A stretch of DNA of 64,000 bases from Lihuaxuella thermophila (GTDB lineage Bacteria > Bacillota > Bacilli > Thermoactinomycetales > Thermoactinomycetaceae): positions 61,823 through 125,822 of the forward strand of contig NZ_FOCQ01000012.1 in NCBI RefSeq assembly GCF_900110165.1, written 5' to 3'. The notes under the pieces were generated by a model. The model made no database searches, was not told where the DNA came from, and was given only the letters and a program-made list of their open reading frames with translations. This document shows, in pieces, positions 35,365-44,571 of the stretch; the stretch's first letter is position 1; every line of letters starts with the position of its first letter. The position numbers and the translations under genes were made by a program.

Positions 35365-36119
35365 TTACCAAACGGATTATCCCCTGCCTCGATGTAAAGG
35401 ATGGACGGGTGGTGAAAGGGGTTTCCTTTGTGAACTTGCGCGATGCGGGCGATCCGGTGGAACTGGCGGCCCTTTATGACCGTGAACGAGCCGATGAGCT
35501 GGTCTTTCTCGACATCTCCGCCTCTCATGAAGGTAGAAAAACCATGCTCGATGTGGTGGAGAGAGCCGCGGGAGAGTTGAGCATCCCCTTTACCGTAGGG
35601 GGAGGAATCGGCTCAGTGGAAGACATGTTTCACATTCTGCGCGCCGGGGCGGATAAGGTGTCCATTAACACGTCCGCCATCCTGAACCCCGAACTGATCG
35701 AAGCGGGGGCCCGCCGCTTTGGCAGCCAGTGCATCGTGGTCGCGATCGATGCCCGTTATGATTCAGAGCGGGAAGATTGGTTTGTCTACACACACGGCGG
35801 ACGAAAAGCAACAGGACTCCGGGCTGTGGAGTGGGCGAAAGAGGCCGTCGAACGGGGGGCCGGAGAGATTTTGCTGACCAGCATGGATCAGGACGGGCGC
35901 AAAGACGGATATGATATTCCGCTCACCCAAGCCATTTCCGAGGAAATAAAAGTCCCGGTCATCGCTTCCGGCGGAGCGGGTCATGAAAGGCACTTTTTGG
36001 ATGTATTTACTCAAACGAAGGCGGCCGCCGCTCTTGCTGCATCCATTTTCCATTTCCAGGAAGTTTCGATCGGGAAAGTAAAATCTTATCTGAGGGAGAG
36101 GGGGATCGAAATCCGTTGA
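35361..36119 (+). CDS. hisF: Imidazole glycerol phosphate synthase, cyclase subunit
   Basis: 252-residue TIM-barrel cyclase that uses HisH-derived ammonia to make imidazole glycerol phosphate and AICAR. The catalytic Asp in [15 protein letters not shown] and Asp in [14 protein letters not shown] are present, along with [13 protein letters not shown] and [13 protein letters not shown]. The start is a GTG overlapping the end of hisA (GTGA), in frame with a longer open region that has no family match. The stop overlaps the hisI start. Confidence 0.95.
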   Translation: MITKRIIPCLDVKDGRVVKGVSFVNLRDAGDPVELAALYDRERADELVFLDISASHEGRKTMLDVVERAAGELSIPFTVGGGIGSVEDMFHILRAGADKVSINTSAILNPELIEAGARRFGSQCIVVAIDARYDSEREDWFVYTHGGRKATGLRAVEWAKEAVERGAGEILLTSMDQDGRKDGYDIPLTQAISEEIKVPVIASGGAGHERHFLDVFTQTKAAAALAASIFHFQEVSIGKVKSYLRERGIEIR

Positions 36120-36739
36120 AACTGACGTTTGACCCGGCCTCAGTTAAATATGACGAAAAAGGACTCGTTCCGGCCATCGTACAGGATGCGGTGAGCAAAG
36201 AAGTGCTGACACTGGCCTACATGAACAAAGAATCGCTGGAGCTCACCATCACAAGGGAAGAAACCTGGTTTTACAGCCGTTCCCGCCAAGCTCTCTGGCA
36301 CAAAGGGGAAACGTCCGGCCATACGCAAAAAGTTGTCTCGCTCAGTTACGATTGTGATGCGGATGCCATTCTGGTCCAGGTGATTCCCGCCGGCCCCGCC
36401 TGCCATAAGGGAAGTTACAGCTGTTTTGAAGGAGTGGAATGGGAAGCGGGGCATCGCTTTGAGATCCTGAACAGATTGGAGTCTTTGATCGCGGCACGGG
36501 AAGCGGAACGCCCGGAAGGAGCTTACACCACCTATCTTTTTGAAAAAGGATTGGACAAGATCCTCAAAAAAGTAGGGGAAGAAGCGTCGGAAGTGATCAT
36601 CGCCGCCAAAAACCGGTCTGCAGATGAGCTTCGCTATGAAACAGCCGATCTTTTCTATCACCTGCTGGTGCTCTTGCGGGAAGCAAAGTTGCCGCTTGAC
36701 GAGGTACTGAGAGAATTGGAAAGCAGGCACGGGAAATGA
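36116..36739 (+). CDS. hisI: Bifunctional phosphoribosyl-AMP cyclohydrolase / phosphoribosyl-ATP pyrophosphatase
   Basis: 207-residue HisIE fusion. Residues 1 to about 105 are the zinc cyclohydrolase HisI ([43 protein letters not shown]). Residues about 110-207 are the HisE pyrophosphohydrolase ([33 protein letters not shown]). The start is TTG overlapping the hisF stop. It is the last gene of the operon and is followed by a terminator. Confidence 0.94.
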   Translation: MKLTFDPASVKYDEKGLVPAIVQDAVSKEVLTLAYMNKESLELTITREETWFYSRSRQALWHKGETSGHTQKVVSLSYDCDADAILVQVIPAGPACHKGSYSCFEGVEWEAGHRFEILNRLESLIAAREAERPEGAYTTYLFEKGLDKILKKVGEEASEVIIAAKNRSADELRYETADLFYHLLVLLREAKLPLDEVLRELESRHGK

Positions 36740-36809
36740 AGAAAACAGACTGGGTGATGATCCCGGTCCCTGTGCTTGCATGAAACCGGATTCGGTTCTT
36801 CAGGTTTGC

Positions 36810-36840
36810 GACACCTCTTCTACGGGGTGTCTTTTTTCTT
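36810..36840 (+). terminator. Terminator of the his operon
   Basis: GACACCTC and GGGGTGTC pair around a short loop and are followed by T6. Confidence 0.88.
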
Positions 36841-36914
36841 CTTCATTACATCCTTTAATCATTTTTTGATATTTGTATCAAAATGATTAAATTGCAGTCA
36901 TCTGGGTTAAATCT

Positions 36915-37601
36915 GTGATCTTTTTGGCTGGTTTGTTGCTGCTGGCAGTGAGTATGTTATGGATTTGGGTTTGTTACGGGGTCGAGCGGGATTTGCAAAA
37001 ATACCCGCTTCAACTGCGAATGGATTTGTATGACACGCTGCGAACGCAATTTTTTGAGAGCGGAATGGTGATCTTTTCTGTTAGCTGTTTATTCGGATGT
37101 CTGTATTTTAGCGGATTGACGGGAGGATTTTGAAAATAAAGGAAGCAGTGAAAAAAATCCGACTGGGGCAGTATCGAAGCTTCTGCCCGTTAAAAAGAAA
37201 GGATGAGCTGGGCGCGATGAGTCATGAACTCTTTGAGATGAGCGGTCAGATGGAAGAGCGGCCCGCCCAGATGAAAAAAGAAGAAAAGTTGAACGAGGCG
37301 TGGGATACATTAAAAGAACTTGAACGTAAACAGAAACGGTTGATCGGAAGTATCGGACATGAATTTAAGACCCCCTTAACCGTGATGAAAGCCTATGTCG
37401 ATCTGATGGATGGAGGTTCGGGACAAGATTTTTGAATCATTTTATACGGTGAACAAGGATCGGTCCCGGCGATCGGGAGGAACGGGGTTGGGTCTGACTC
37501 TGGTTAAAGAGCTGGTGGAAAAACAGCGGGGAAAAATTACCATAATGGATATGGAGGAACTGGGAACTTGTTTTATGGTCTCATTCCCGTACTATACTTG
37601 A
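36915..37601 (+). pseudogene. Decayed sensor histidine kinase
   Basis: Three reading frames in series make up a broken kinase. 36915-37133 encodes two membrane helices (FLAGLLLLAVSMLWIWVCYG; GMVIFSVSCLFGCLYFSG). 37130-37435 encodes a HAMP-like linker and the phosphoacceptor H-box IGHEFKTPLTVMKAYVDLM. 37410-37601 encodes the end of the ATPase domain (KIFESFYTVNKD, GGTGLGLTLVKELVE). About 70 residues with the N-box and first half of the ATPase domain are deleted at the 37415 junction, and the frame shifts at 37130 and 37415. No response regulator gene is adjacent. Confidence 0.8.
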
Positions 37602-37659
37602 AAAGTTTACAATTTTGAAACATTTGTGTGCGGTTTGGAAATGATTTGTTTATCTTTTT

Positions 37660-37941
37660 GAAATATAACACGGTCGATGATGGGGATTGGGACCGGCAAA
37701 GCCTTCATCGTTACCGGAACCGATTTTCCGGAACGCCCTGGCCGCAAGCAGCTATGCGGGAGCCGGGAAACCCATCCTGTTGCTGAAAAGGGACAGCATT
37801 CCCGCACCCATCGCCGAAAGTCTGAAAAATTTCCTCTTTGATGAGATTGTCGTTGTCGGAGGCCCGGGAGCTGTTTCCGATCAGATGATTTCACAAATCA
37901 GGCAGATCAATAAAAAGCAAGATGACGGAAAAAGCAGCTGA
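37660..37941 (+). pseudogene. Fragment of a cell-wall-binding repeat 2 (CWB2) protein
   Basis: Reading across a one-base insertion near 37730 gives AFIVTGTDFP followed by ALAASSYAGAGKPILLL and later IVVVGGPGAVSDQMIS, the pattern of a CWB2 S-layer anchoring repeat. Only about one repeat is left and no start codon is present. A terminator follows immediately, so this is the 3' end of a former surface-protein gene. Confidence 0.7.
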
Positions 37942-37960
37942 GATTGTCCAGCTGCTTTTT
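37929..37960 (+). terminator. Terminator after the CWB2 fragment
   Basis: AAAAAGCAGCTG and CAGCTGCTTTTT form a perfect 12-bp stem with an 8-nt loop and T5. Confidence 0.9.
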
Positions 37961-38048
37961 CTGTGTCCGAATGAAGGAGATCAAATGAACATTTAAATTG
38001 AACATCTTCATGTTTATCGCTGATTGGAGTAGGGTATGGGGGTAATAG

Positions 38049-38083
38049 GTGCGGGGGAAAACTTCCGCACTTACTTTTTAAAG
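38049..38083 (+). promoter_or_regulatory. Leader hairpin before the amino-acid importer
   Basis: GTGCGG (38049-38054) and CCGCAC (38065-38070) pair, followed by TTACTTTTTAAAG and then the ribosome site. The T-rich tail suggests attenuation or partial termination before the operon. No known riboswitch motif was seen. Confidence 0.4.
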
Positions 38084-38100
38084 TCAGGGAGGTTTTTCCG

Positions 38101-38901
38101 ATTCGTAAAGAAAGAACCTTTGTCATCAGATCTGTCGGTTCCGTCTGTTTGCTGCTTCTGCTCCTCATAGCGGCGTGCACACCGCAAGCACAACAAAACC
38201 GGCTGACTTTGCAAGAAGGAACGTTGACCTTTGCTATGAGCGGATTATATAAGCCCTTTAACTTTCGCGATTCTCAGAACGGTGGAGCCTTATCCGGTTT
38301 TGATGTGGAGATCGGAAAAGCGTTAGCCAAGGAAATGGGACTTAAGCCAAAGCCGGTCACAAACCCCTGGGAATCGATTATCGCCGGTTTGCAGGCGAGA
38401 AAATATGATGCCATCATCGGCAGCATGGCAATTACAGAAAAACGGAAAAAAGCCGTGGGCTTTACCAAGCCTTATTACCGTTCCGGTGCCCAGATTTTTG
38501 TCAAGGCGGGCAATACATCGATCCGTACAGCGGAAGATTTGAAAGGCAAGAAAATCGGTGTCGTCAAAGCGACCACATTTATTGATTTGGCAAAAAAGTA
38601 TTCCCCTCACATCGTGGAATATACCAGCGATAATACCGCTCTTCAGGATTTGCCGACCGGCCGCATTGACGCGGTGATCACCGACCAGGCGGTAGGACTG
38701 TACGCGATGAAGCATATGAAATTTCCGATTCGAGATATTGGAAAGCCGCTGACGATGGATGAAATGGCCATCGCCGTTCACCCGGATAATGAGCAATTGA
38801 GGGAAAAATTGAATCAGGCTCTGGATCAAATCATTCAGGACGGCACCTATGAAAAGATCAGCCGCAAGTGGTTTGATCGGAATATTTTGACAGGTGAGTG
38901 A
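38101..38901 (+). CDS. Amino-acid ABC transporter substrate-binding lipoprotein
   Basis: 266-residue family 3 solute-binding protein (polar amino acids): LTFAMSGLYKPFNF, GFDVEIGKALAKEMG, AIIGSMAITEKRKKAVGFTKPYY and DAVITDQAV are family positions. No ATG, GTG or TTG is placed to give the full signal peptide. Starting at ATT 38101, GGGAGG is 8 nt upstream and the product begins IRKERTFVIRSVGSV, a basic n-region leading into the hydrophobic LLLLLLIAAC lipobox. The alternative TTG at 38149 would delete the n-region, so ATT is preferred. Permease and ATPase follow. The specific amino acid is not predictable. Confidence 0.85.
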   Translation: MRKERTFVIRSVGSVCLLLLLLIAACTPQAQQNRLTLQEGTLTFAMSGLYKPFNFRDSQNGGALSGFDVEIGKALAKEMGLKPKPVTNPWESIIAGLQARKYDAIIGSMAITEKRKKAVGFTKPYYRSGAQIFVKAGNTSIRTAEDLKGKKIGVVKATTFIDLAKKYSPHIVEYTSDNTALQDLPTGRIDAVITDQAVGLYAMKHMKFPIRDIGKPLTMDEMAIAVHPDNEQLREKLNQALDQIIQDGTYEKISRKWFDRNILTGE

Positions 38902-38951
38902 AAGGGTTTCATCCATCTGAGTCTCAACTGAAGGAGTGAGTCTTCAACCAA

Positions 38952-39617
38952 ATGGATTTCGTTCAGATTTTTCAAACTACGTTAGCGGGGTTTTCAAAAG
39001 CTGCCTGGGAAACCGTTCAACTCACTTTTTGGTCGTTGGTATTAGGGATGGGACTGGGACTGATTCTGGCCTTTTTCAAAATTTCCGGAAACAGGATACT
39101 CCATTGGATCAGCAACATTTATATTACCGTGATTCGCGGCACCCCGCTCATTGTACAGATTTTTACCATTTATTTCGGATTGACCGAAATGGTCGTGTTG
39201 GATTCCTTTACTGCAGGTGTCATCGCCCTCGGCATTCATGCCGCCGCCTATATTGCCGAAATCTTTCGGGGGGCGATTCAGTCCATTGATAAAGGGCAGA
39301 TGGAAGCAGCCCGGTCCCTCGGGATGACCTACGGACTGGCCATGCGCAGGATCATCTTGCCGCAGGCATTTCGGCGTTCCATTCCGCCTCTTGGCAATCA
39401 GTTTATCATCGGCTTAAAAGATTCTTCTCTCGTCGCCTATATCGGGGGAACGGAATTGTGGTCGGCGGCTCTCAGTGCAGCGGCGGATAACTTTCAGCAA
39501 TTTGAAACCTATTTCGTCAACGGATTGTACTATTTAGTTCTGGTTTTGATTTTCACCTATTTAGTCGCACGGCTGGAAGCGAGACTGGATGTGGAACAAA
39601 GGAGTGCAAAAACTTGA
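38952..39617 (+). CDS. Amino-acid ABC transporter permease
   Basis: 221-residue His/Glu/Gln/Arg/opine-type permease with about five helices. The N-terminal segment [22 protein letters not shown] and the EAA loop [38 protein letters not shown] (which contacts the ATPase) are diagnostic. The nearest ribosome site (AAGGAG) is unusually far from the ATG, about 15 nt, so expression may depend on coupling. The stop overlaps the ATPase start. It functions as a homodimer in this family. Confidence 0.9.
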   Translation: MDFVQIFQTTLAGFSKAAWETVQLTFWSLVLGMGLGLILAFFKISGNRILHWISNIYITVIRGTPLIVQIFTIYFGLTEMVVLDSFTAGVIALGIHAAAYIAEIFRGAIQSIDKGQMEAARSLGMTYGLAMRRIILPQAFRRSIPPLGNQFIIGLKDSSLVAYIGGTELWSAALSAAADNFQQFETYFVNGLYYLVLVLIFTYLVARLEARLDVEQRSAKT

Positions 39618-40336
39618 TACGCGCAGAGAAGTTAAATAAATCATTCGGCAGCCTCCATGTGCTCAAGGATATTGATCTCGAGGTGCAAAAAGGCGACGTT
39701 GTCGTGATAATTGGAGCGAGTGGTTCGGGAAAGAGCACGTTGCTTCGCTGTCTCAATTTTTTGGAAATGGCTGACAGCGGCGAAATTTATCTCGAAGGGA
39801 AGCGGATTGATCCGGACAAAACCGATTTAAACCAGGTGCGCCAACAAGTGGGCATGGTGTTTCAACATTTCCATCTGTTTCCCCATCGGAGCGTACTGGA
39901 AAACATCATCGAAGCACCTCTCTATGTGAAGAAAACGGATCGGGAAAAAGCAGAAGCCATGGGCATGAGCCTGCTGGAAAAGGTGGGATTGGCGGATAAA
40001 GCCCATGTGTATCCACACGCCTTATCCGGCGGGCAGAAACAGCGGGTCGCTATTGCCAGGTCACTGGCGATGCAGCCGAAAGTGATGCTGTTTGATGAAC
40101 CCACTTCCGCACTGGACCCCGAGCTGGTGGGAGAAGTGCTGGCGGTGATGAAAGAGCTGGCTCAAGAAGGAATGACGATGGTGGTTGTCACCCATGAAAT
40201 GGGTTTCGCCCAGGAAGTGGCCGATGTGGTCGTCTTTATGGACGAGGGGAGGATCATCGAGGCGGGAAAACCCGGGCAGATATTTCATTCGCCGAAGGAA
40301 GAAAGGACAAAAGCATTTTTGAGCAAAGTGTTGTAG
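39614..40336 (+). CDS. Amino-acid ABC transporter ATP-binding protein (GlnQ/ArtM type)
   Basis: 240-residue ATPase of polar amino-acid importers: Walker [20 protein letters not shown]-loop [18 protein letters not shown], signature [16 protein letters not shown], Walker [17 protein letters not shown] and switch [20 protein letters not shown]. The start is a TTG overlapping the permease stop (TTGA). A terminator closes the operon. Confidence 0.93.
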   Translation: MIRAEKLNKSFGSLHVLKDIDLEVQKGDVVVIIGASGSGKSTLLRCLNFLEMADSGEIYLEGKRIDPDKTDLNQVRQQVGMVFQHFHLFPHRSVLENIIEAPLYVKKTDREKAEAMGMSLLEKVGLADKAHVYPHALSGGQKQRVAIARSLAMQPKVMLFDEPTSALDPELVGEVLAVMKELAQEGMTMVVVTHEMGFAQEVADVVVFMDEGRIIEAGKPGQIFHSPKEERTKAFLSKVL

Positions 40337-40337
40337 G

Positions 40338-40376
40338 CCAACAGCGGAAGGGATTTTGTCCTTCCGCTGTTGGTTT
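40338..40376. terminator. Terminator between the amino-acid importer and csaA
   Basis: CCAACAGCGGAAGG (40338-40351) pairs perfectly with CCTTCCGCTGTTGG (40360-40373), 14 bp, then TTTT. It lies between convergent genes and its end touches the csaA stop codon. Confidence 0.92.
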
Positions 40377-40705
40377 TAAGCGATCGATGTACCGTTTGGA
40401 ACGGATTCATCCGGCCGGAGCAACACGACGTCCCCTTCGCCGGGGATTCCGCCAAGCACCAAAACTTCCGAATCAAATCCGGCGATGCGGCGGGGTGGAA
40501 AATTGACAACGGCCACCACTTGACGGCCCACCAGATCCCGGGGTGTGTATCGCTTGGTAATTTGCGCACTGGAACGCTTGACACCCAGCGGGCCAAAATC
40601 GATCTCCAGTTTGATTGCCGGTTTTCGTGCTTCCGGAAATTCTTCGGCATGAATGACCGTGCCGACCCGAATATCCAGCTTGAGAAAATCATCGATGGTT
40701 GCCAT
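40376..40705 (-). CDS. csaA: CsaA-like tRNA-binding domain protein
   Basis: 109-residue free-standing tRNA-binding (EMAP/OB-fold) protein, like B. subtilis CsaA, which has chaperone-like activity in secretion. Family sequence: [59 protein letters not shown] and [11 protein letters not shown]. An in-frame ATG upstream exists, but the usual length and GGAGGG ten bases before support 40705. Confidence 0.92.
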   Translation of the reverse strand: MATIDDFLKLDIRVGTVIHAEEFPEARKPAIKLEIDFGPLGVKRSSAQITKRYTPRDLVGRQVVAVVNFPPRRIAGFDSEVLVLGGIPGEGDVVLLRPDESVPNGTSIA

Positions 40706-40996
40706 GCGAATAGATCCCTCCATATGAAAGCATGGATCGTTCCTATTGTACACTTAAAAGTCCTACTGTTTAAACTTTGTCCTGTTTTAAGGTTTAAACC
40801 AAATGGATTTTTTTCCTCTTATCGAACAGAAACGGAGTATAAGCAAGACAACCCGAAGGCCAGAATCTCTTCAGTGGAATTGAAATTATAGGATTGCATC
40901 TGGATTTACAGGGGATCGAAGTGGATAAAGGGGATGGAGCGAACAGGCAGCGAAATGTTTAACAAAATCTACCCGTTCTTTTTAAGCCTTGTGCGT

Positions 40997-41002
40997 TATA
41001 AT
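40997..41002 (+). promoter_or_regulatory. -10 element (TATAAT) before the candidate RNA leader
   Basis: A consensus TATAAT at 40997-41002 would start a transcript near 41008. The -35 region is poor (GTTCTT). The stretch 40754-40996 between csaA and this point holds no gene. Confidence 0.45.
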
Positions 41003-41007
41003 GGGGA

Positions 41008-41176
41008 AAAATACAAATAGTTTTAACGGATTTCTGCGATCCTTACATACCGTATCCAAATCTCCGTACATGGATTCACTGACTGCCGTCAAGAAGTGCA
41101 CACTTCGATTGGGAAAAAGCAGGTCTCACCGGCTGTAAGGGACGATGCTCAGGTCCCTTTTGGGACAGGTATGTAA
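41008..41176 (+). ncRNA. Candidate structured RNA leader upstream of the TPR/HTH gene
   Basis: TTACATACC (41043-41051) pairs perfectly with GGTATGTAA (41168-41176), enclosing about 115 nt. Inside are a tight hairpin GAAGTG-CA-CACTTC (41092-41105) and AAGGGAC/GTCCCTT (41137-41159) followed by TT, which looks like a terminator. The strand GTCCC at 41153-41157 can instead pair with GGGAC at 41162-41166 around TTTT, so two exclusive hairpins are possible. This is the layout of a cis-regulatory attenuator or a short independent RNA. It matched no riboswitch or 6S RNA pattern that I could recognise. Confidence 0.45.
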
Positions 41177-41256
41177 TTTAGATGGAAATATGGTATACTT
41201 GCTCAAGTACCACACCACCAGCTGTACCTTTCAAATTTGCTGGTTGGAGGGAAGAT

Positions 41257-42966
41257 ATGAAAAGAACACAAGCCGGACTCGGCAGCAAAAACAAAAAAGT
41301 CGTGCGTTTGCAGTTGGATGCGGGCTTCTTTTTTGAGCGGGCAGTCCGTTCACTCGATCGTCAACGTTACGACAAAGCAGTTAAATATTTTCGCCTGGCA
41401 ATGGAAAAGGAACCGGACAATCCGGTCAATCACTGTAATTTGGCCGGTATTTTGTCGGAGCTGGGCAGGTATGAGGAATCAAATGAAGTGCTGATGACTG
41501 TGCTCACTGATGTGGACCCGGGACTCCATGAATGCCTTTTTTATATGGCCAATAACTGCGCCAATATGGGTGAGTTTGAATTGGCGGAGGATTATTTGCT
41601 GGAGTATCTGAGCCTTGATCCGGAGGGTGAGTACGCTGAAGAAGCGGAAGATATGTTATACATGGTCGCCTATGAATTGGGGCGTCCTCCTCGCGAGCCT
41701 GTACCCGCCGCATTGCCGGCTTATATAAAGAAGCATGAAGAAGCCCGTCACTATCTGGAAGAAGGCCGTTTCCTCCAGGCGACAGAACTGTTGGAAGAGC
41801 TGGTCGAGACCCATCCGGATTTCCTCGCTGCGCGCAATAATCTGGCGTTGGCCTACTATTATACAGGCCGGATGGAGAAGGCGATGAAGTGCATCGGGCA
41901 AGTGTTGGAGGCTGATCCCTCCAATCTCCACGCATTGTGCAACCTGGCCGTTTTATCCCAGCACATGGGTGAAGCGGAACGCAGCAAAAAGATTAGGAAC
42001 ACACTGAAAAAGTTGATTCCCTTTCACAGGGATCATGCTTATAAATTGGCGACGACGATGGGAATTTTGGGCGAGCACGAAGTGGCTTTTGATTTGTTTT
42101 CCCGTTTGCTCAAAGTCGAAGAACATCCGGAACCAAGCCTGTATCATTATGCGGCCGCTGCTGCCTGCAATACGGGACGGTTAACCCGTGCCCGGAAATA
42201 TTGGAAGAAAGCCGCCGCACTTGATCCGGAATCGGATGTGGCCCCGTTTTACCTGAAACAGGTTGAGTCGTGGTTGTCTCAACCGGAGGCGGAGATTCCG
42301 ACAGTCAGTTACCATTACCAGCTGCCGTTTGAAGAACAGGTCATCAGCGGGGGCGGGCTCGATTCCAACTCCCGGCTCCTCGCGCAGCTCAAGATGAATC
42401 CGCTTCTCAGATCCTCATTTTTTTGGGCTCTGGAAAACGGGGACCGCCACACCAAGTTTCAGGTTTTACAGGTTCTGGGTTGGATCAGGGACAGCGAAGT
42501 AGAACAATTGCTGCGGCAGTTTTTGTTGCGCAAGGATGAAGAAGACGAGCTCAAAAAAGCGGCGCTCATCATCCTGAGGGACTTGGGGGCAAAACCGCCG
42601 TTCAAAGTGTGGACCGAGGGACAGATCATCGAAGCGGGCGTCAAACCGACAGATCTTGTTCCGCCATCGAACGACGGGAAATGGGAACAGGTACTCGAAT
42701 GTTGTTTGAACGGGATGAAAGACTACTCTTTGCACCAGCAAAACGAAGCTGTCATGTTGTGGAAGGAATTTGCTCTCAAAGCAGCGTCTGCTTTTCCCTC
42801 GATTCGCAAAGCGGAAGCCTGGGCGGCTGCGCTGGAGTACCTGGTGGCCAAAAATCACAATCTCAAAGTCACACAAAGCCATATCGCGGAAAAATACCAG
42901 GTTTCTCCTTCCACGGTTACCCGCATTGTGAGGGAACTTCTCTCCGTTCTTCAAAAAAAGCTTTAA
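41257..42966 (+). CDS. TPR protein with C-terminal helix-turn-helix (YvcD position)
   Basis: 569-residue soluble protein. Residues about 20-330 contain TPR units (RYDKAVKYFRLAMEKEPDNP, GRMEKAMKCIGQVLEADPSN, TRARKYWKKAAALDPESDV). A HEAT-like middle part follows (LEQLLRQFLLRKDEEDELKK-type segment). The last 45 residues carry a DNA-binding-like helix-turn-helix (KVTQSHIAEKYQVSPSTVTRIVREL). Its place ahead of thioredoxin, rapZ, yvcK and whiA corresponds to B. subtilis yvcD. The start with TTGGAGGG upstream is clear. A possible RNA leader precedes it. The target is unknown. Confidence 0.85.
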   Translation: MKRTQAGLGSKNKKVVRLQLDAGFFFERAVRSLDRQRYDKAVKYFRLAMEKEPDNPVNHCNLAGILSELGRYEESNEVLMTVLTDVDPGLHECLFYMANNCANMGEFELAEDYLLEYLSLDPEGEYAEEAEDMLYMVAYELGRPPREPVPAALPAYIKKHEEARHYLEEGRFLQATELLEELVETHPDFLAARNNLALAYYYTGRMEKAMKCIGQVLEADPSNLHALCNLAVLSQHMGEAERSKKIRNTLKKLIPFHRDHAYKLATTMGILGEHEVAFDLFSRLLKVEEHPEPSLYHYAAAAACNTGRLTRARKYWKKAAALDPESDVAPFYLKQVESWLSQPEAEIPTVSYHYQLPFEEQVISGGGLDSNSRLLAQLKMNPLLRSSFFWALENGDRHTKFQVLQVLGWIRDSEVEQLLRQFLLRKDEEDELKKAALIILRDLGAKPPFKVWTEGQIIEAGVKPTDLVPPSNDGKWEQVLECCLNGMKDYSLHQQNEAVMLWKEFALKAASAFPSIRKAEAWAAALEYLVAKNHNLKVTQSHIAEKYQVSPSTVTRIVRELLSVLQKKL

Positions 42967-42991
42967 CCAGCGAACCTGAGGAGGCTTGATC

Positions 42992-43318
42992 ATGCGAAAA
43001 CTGGATCAAAACTCTTTCGCCGAGTTTATCCGTGAAGGAGATAAAGTGGTGGAGTTCAGCGCTGACTGGTGTGTCGATTGCAAACGGGTAGCTCCCGACA
43101 TGCCGGCGATCGCTGAGAAATTTGCCGGGCAGTTCGAGTTTGGTGAATTGGATGTGGACGAAGCCCGGTCGATCGCCGAAGAGTACAATGTAAAAGGAAT
43201 CCCCACCTTCATCGTTTTTCGCAATGGTCAGGAGGCAGGCCGCCTGCCCAGCCGGGATGCGAAAACAAAAGAGCAGATCGAAACGTTCCTCAGCGAAATG
43301 AGCCAAGTGCAAAAATAA
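42992..43318 (+). CDS. Thioredoxin-family protein with CVDC active site
   Basis: 108-residue thioredoxin-fold protein with the active-site sequence DWCVDCKRVAP in place of the usual WCGPC, then DVDEARSIAEEYNVKGIPTFIVF with the cis-Pro. It sits where B. subtilis has trxB, after the yvcD-like gene, with GAGGAGG seven bases before the ATG. The altered CxxC will change its redox potential and partners. It could be a thioredoxin with a special substrate rather than the general one. Confidence 0.88.
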   Translation: MRKLDQNSFAEFIREGDKVVEFSADWCVDCKRVAPDMPAIAEKFAGQFEFGELDVDEARSIAEEYNVKGIPTFIVFRNGQEAGRLPSRDAKTKEQIETFLSEMSQVQK

Positions 43319-43420
43319 TCTTTACATTTTATTAAAGAAAGACCATGCCTGGCTTAACCATTCTTTCCTATAATAGATAAGAACCTGCCCCCTTTGATGT
43401 TTAATATAGATGCTTCTTTT

Positions 43421-43447
43421 TGCGCGGACTTGTTCCGCGTCTTTTTT
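43421..43447 (+). terminator. Terminator of the TPR-thioredoxin unit
   Basis: CGCGGA and TCCGCG pair around a short loop, followed by a T6 run. Confidence 0.75.
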
Positions 43448-43584
43448 GTGCATAAAATTTATTGTCCGCGGCCGGCAAAGATGATATTCTAATCATCAAG
43501 TAAGCGCATGCAATTCATGGACATATGTTATTCTTTCAATAAAACTTACTTCCATCATTGGACCGATAAGGAGTTTTGCTTTGC

Positions 43585-44541
43585 ATGGAAAAAAGATATA
43601 TTGGTATTGACCTTGGCGGTACAAGCATGAAGATGGGTATTGTTGACGAAAACGGGCAAGTGATTTTGGAGAAGGAACACCCTACGCTGAAAGAAGAGGG
43701 ACCGGATGGTGTCATCAACCGCATGATCGCGCATGCCAGGGAATTGGCCGACCTCTCGCATACCTCCTGGCAGCAGATCGGGGGTGTCGGTGTCGGTTTG
43801 CCCGGATTTTTGGATATTCCAAACGGAATCGCCCGACATCTGACCAACCTGGGCTGGACCGATGTCCCGATCCGTGATCGTTTGCAAGCAGGTCTGGGAC
43901 TCCCGGTTGCCATCGATAATGACGCAAATGTGGCGGCATTGGGAGAAGCCTGGTGCGGAGCAGGGGCCGGAGTGAATGATGTCGTCTGCATTACCCTGGG
44001 CACCGGTGTGGGCGGCGGAGTCATTGCGGGAGGACGTCTGCTTCATGGCATGAACGGGTTTGCCGGGGAGATCGGGCATATCCAGATGGACCCGGACGGG
44101 CATCCGTGCAATTGCGGACAAGTGGGTTGTCTGGAAACCATTTCTTCGGCGACCGGAATGATCCGGCTGGCGAATGAAGCCATCGCTGCCGGACGCTCTT
44201 CGCTTTTGCGAGAAAAAGCCGGGCAACATCAACTATCCACACGTGACTTGTTTGAAGCGGCCAGCCAAAATGACGAAGTGGCCAAAGAGGTGATCGGCCA
44301 AGCTGTCCAAGCCCTGGCCCGCGCTTTGGCGATGCTGTCCATCGTGTTGAATCCGGCCCGCTTTATTATCGGCGGCGGAGTCTCTAAAGCAGGCGACGCG
44401 CTCTTTGTTCCGCTGAGAGCTGCTTATCGTCAACGGACGCAAAAAAATGCTCAGGAGGGTGTGGAAATTCTCCCCGCAAAGCTGGGAAACAGAGCAGGAT
44501 TTATTGGTGCTGCCGGTCTTATCGCCCGCCGGGAAAAGTAA
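43585..44541 (+). CDS. glcK: Glucokinase, ROK family
   Basis: 318-residue ROK-type kinase phosphorylating glucose with ATP. The N-terminal phosphate loop is IGIDLGGTSMKMGIVDE; NDANVAALGEAWCGAGAG holds the catalytic Asp; the zinc motif is HPCNCGQVGCLET; and the C-terminal IIGGGVSKAGD closes the site. AAGGAG lies 11 nt before the ATG. It supplies glucose 6-phosphate independently of the PTS, and its position beside rapZ and yvcK fits a carbon-flux cluster. Confidence 0.92.
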   Translation: MEKRYIGIDLGGTSMKMGIVDENGQVILEKEHPTLKEEGPDGVINRMIAHARELADLSHTSWQQIGGVGVGLPGFLDIPNGIARHLTNLGWTDVPIRDRLQAGLGLPVAIDNDANVAALGEAWCGAGAGVNDVVCITLGTGVGGGVIAGGRLLHGMNGFAGEIGHIQMDPDGHPCNCGQVGCLETISSATGMIRLANEAIAAGRSSLLREKAGQHQLSTRDLFEAASQNDEVAKEVIGQAVQALARALAMLSIVLNPARFIIGGGVSKAGDALFVPLRAAYRQRTQKNAQEGVEILPAKLGNRAGFIGAAGLIARREK

Positions 44542-44571
44542 GGTATAATATAGTTAATGATAGGTGGGGTG

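Noticed and set aside
41008..41176. 6S RNA, SRP RNA or a known riboswitch
   Set aside because: The length is suitable but none of the conserved sequences of these RNAs that I know could be matched, so only a generic structured-RNA call is made.
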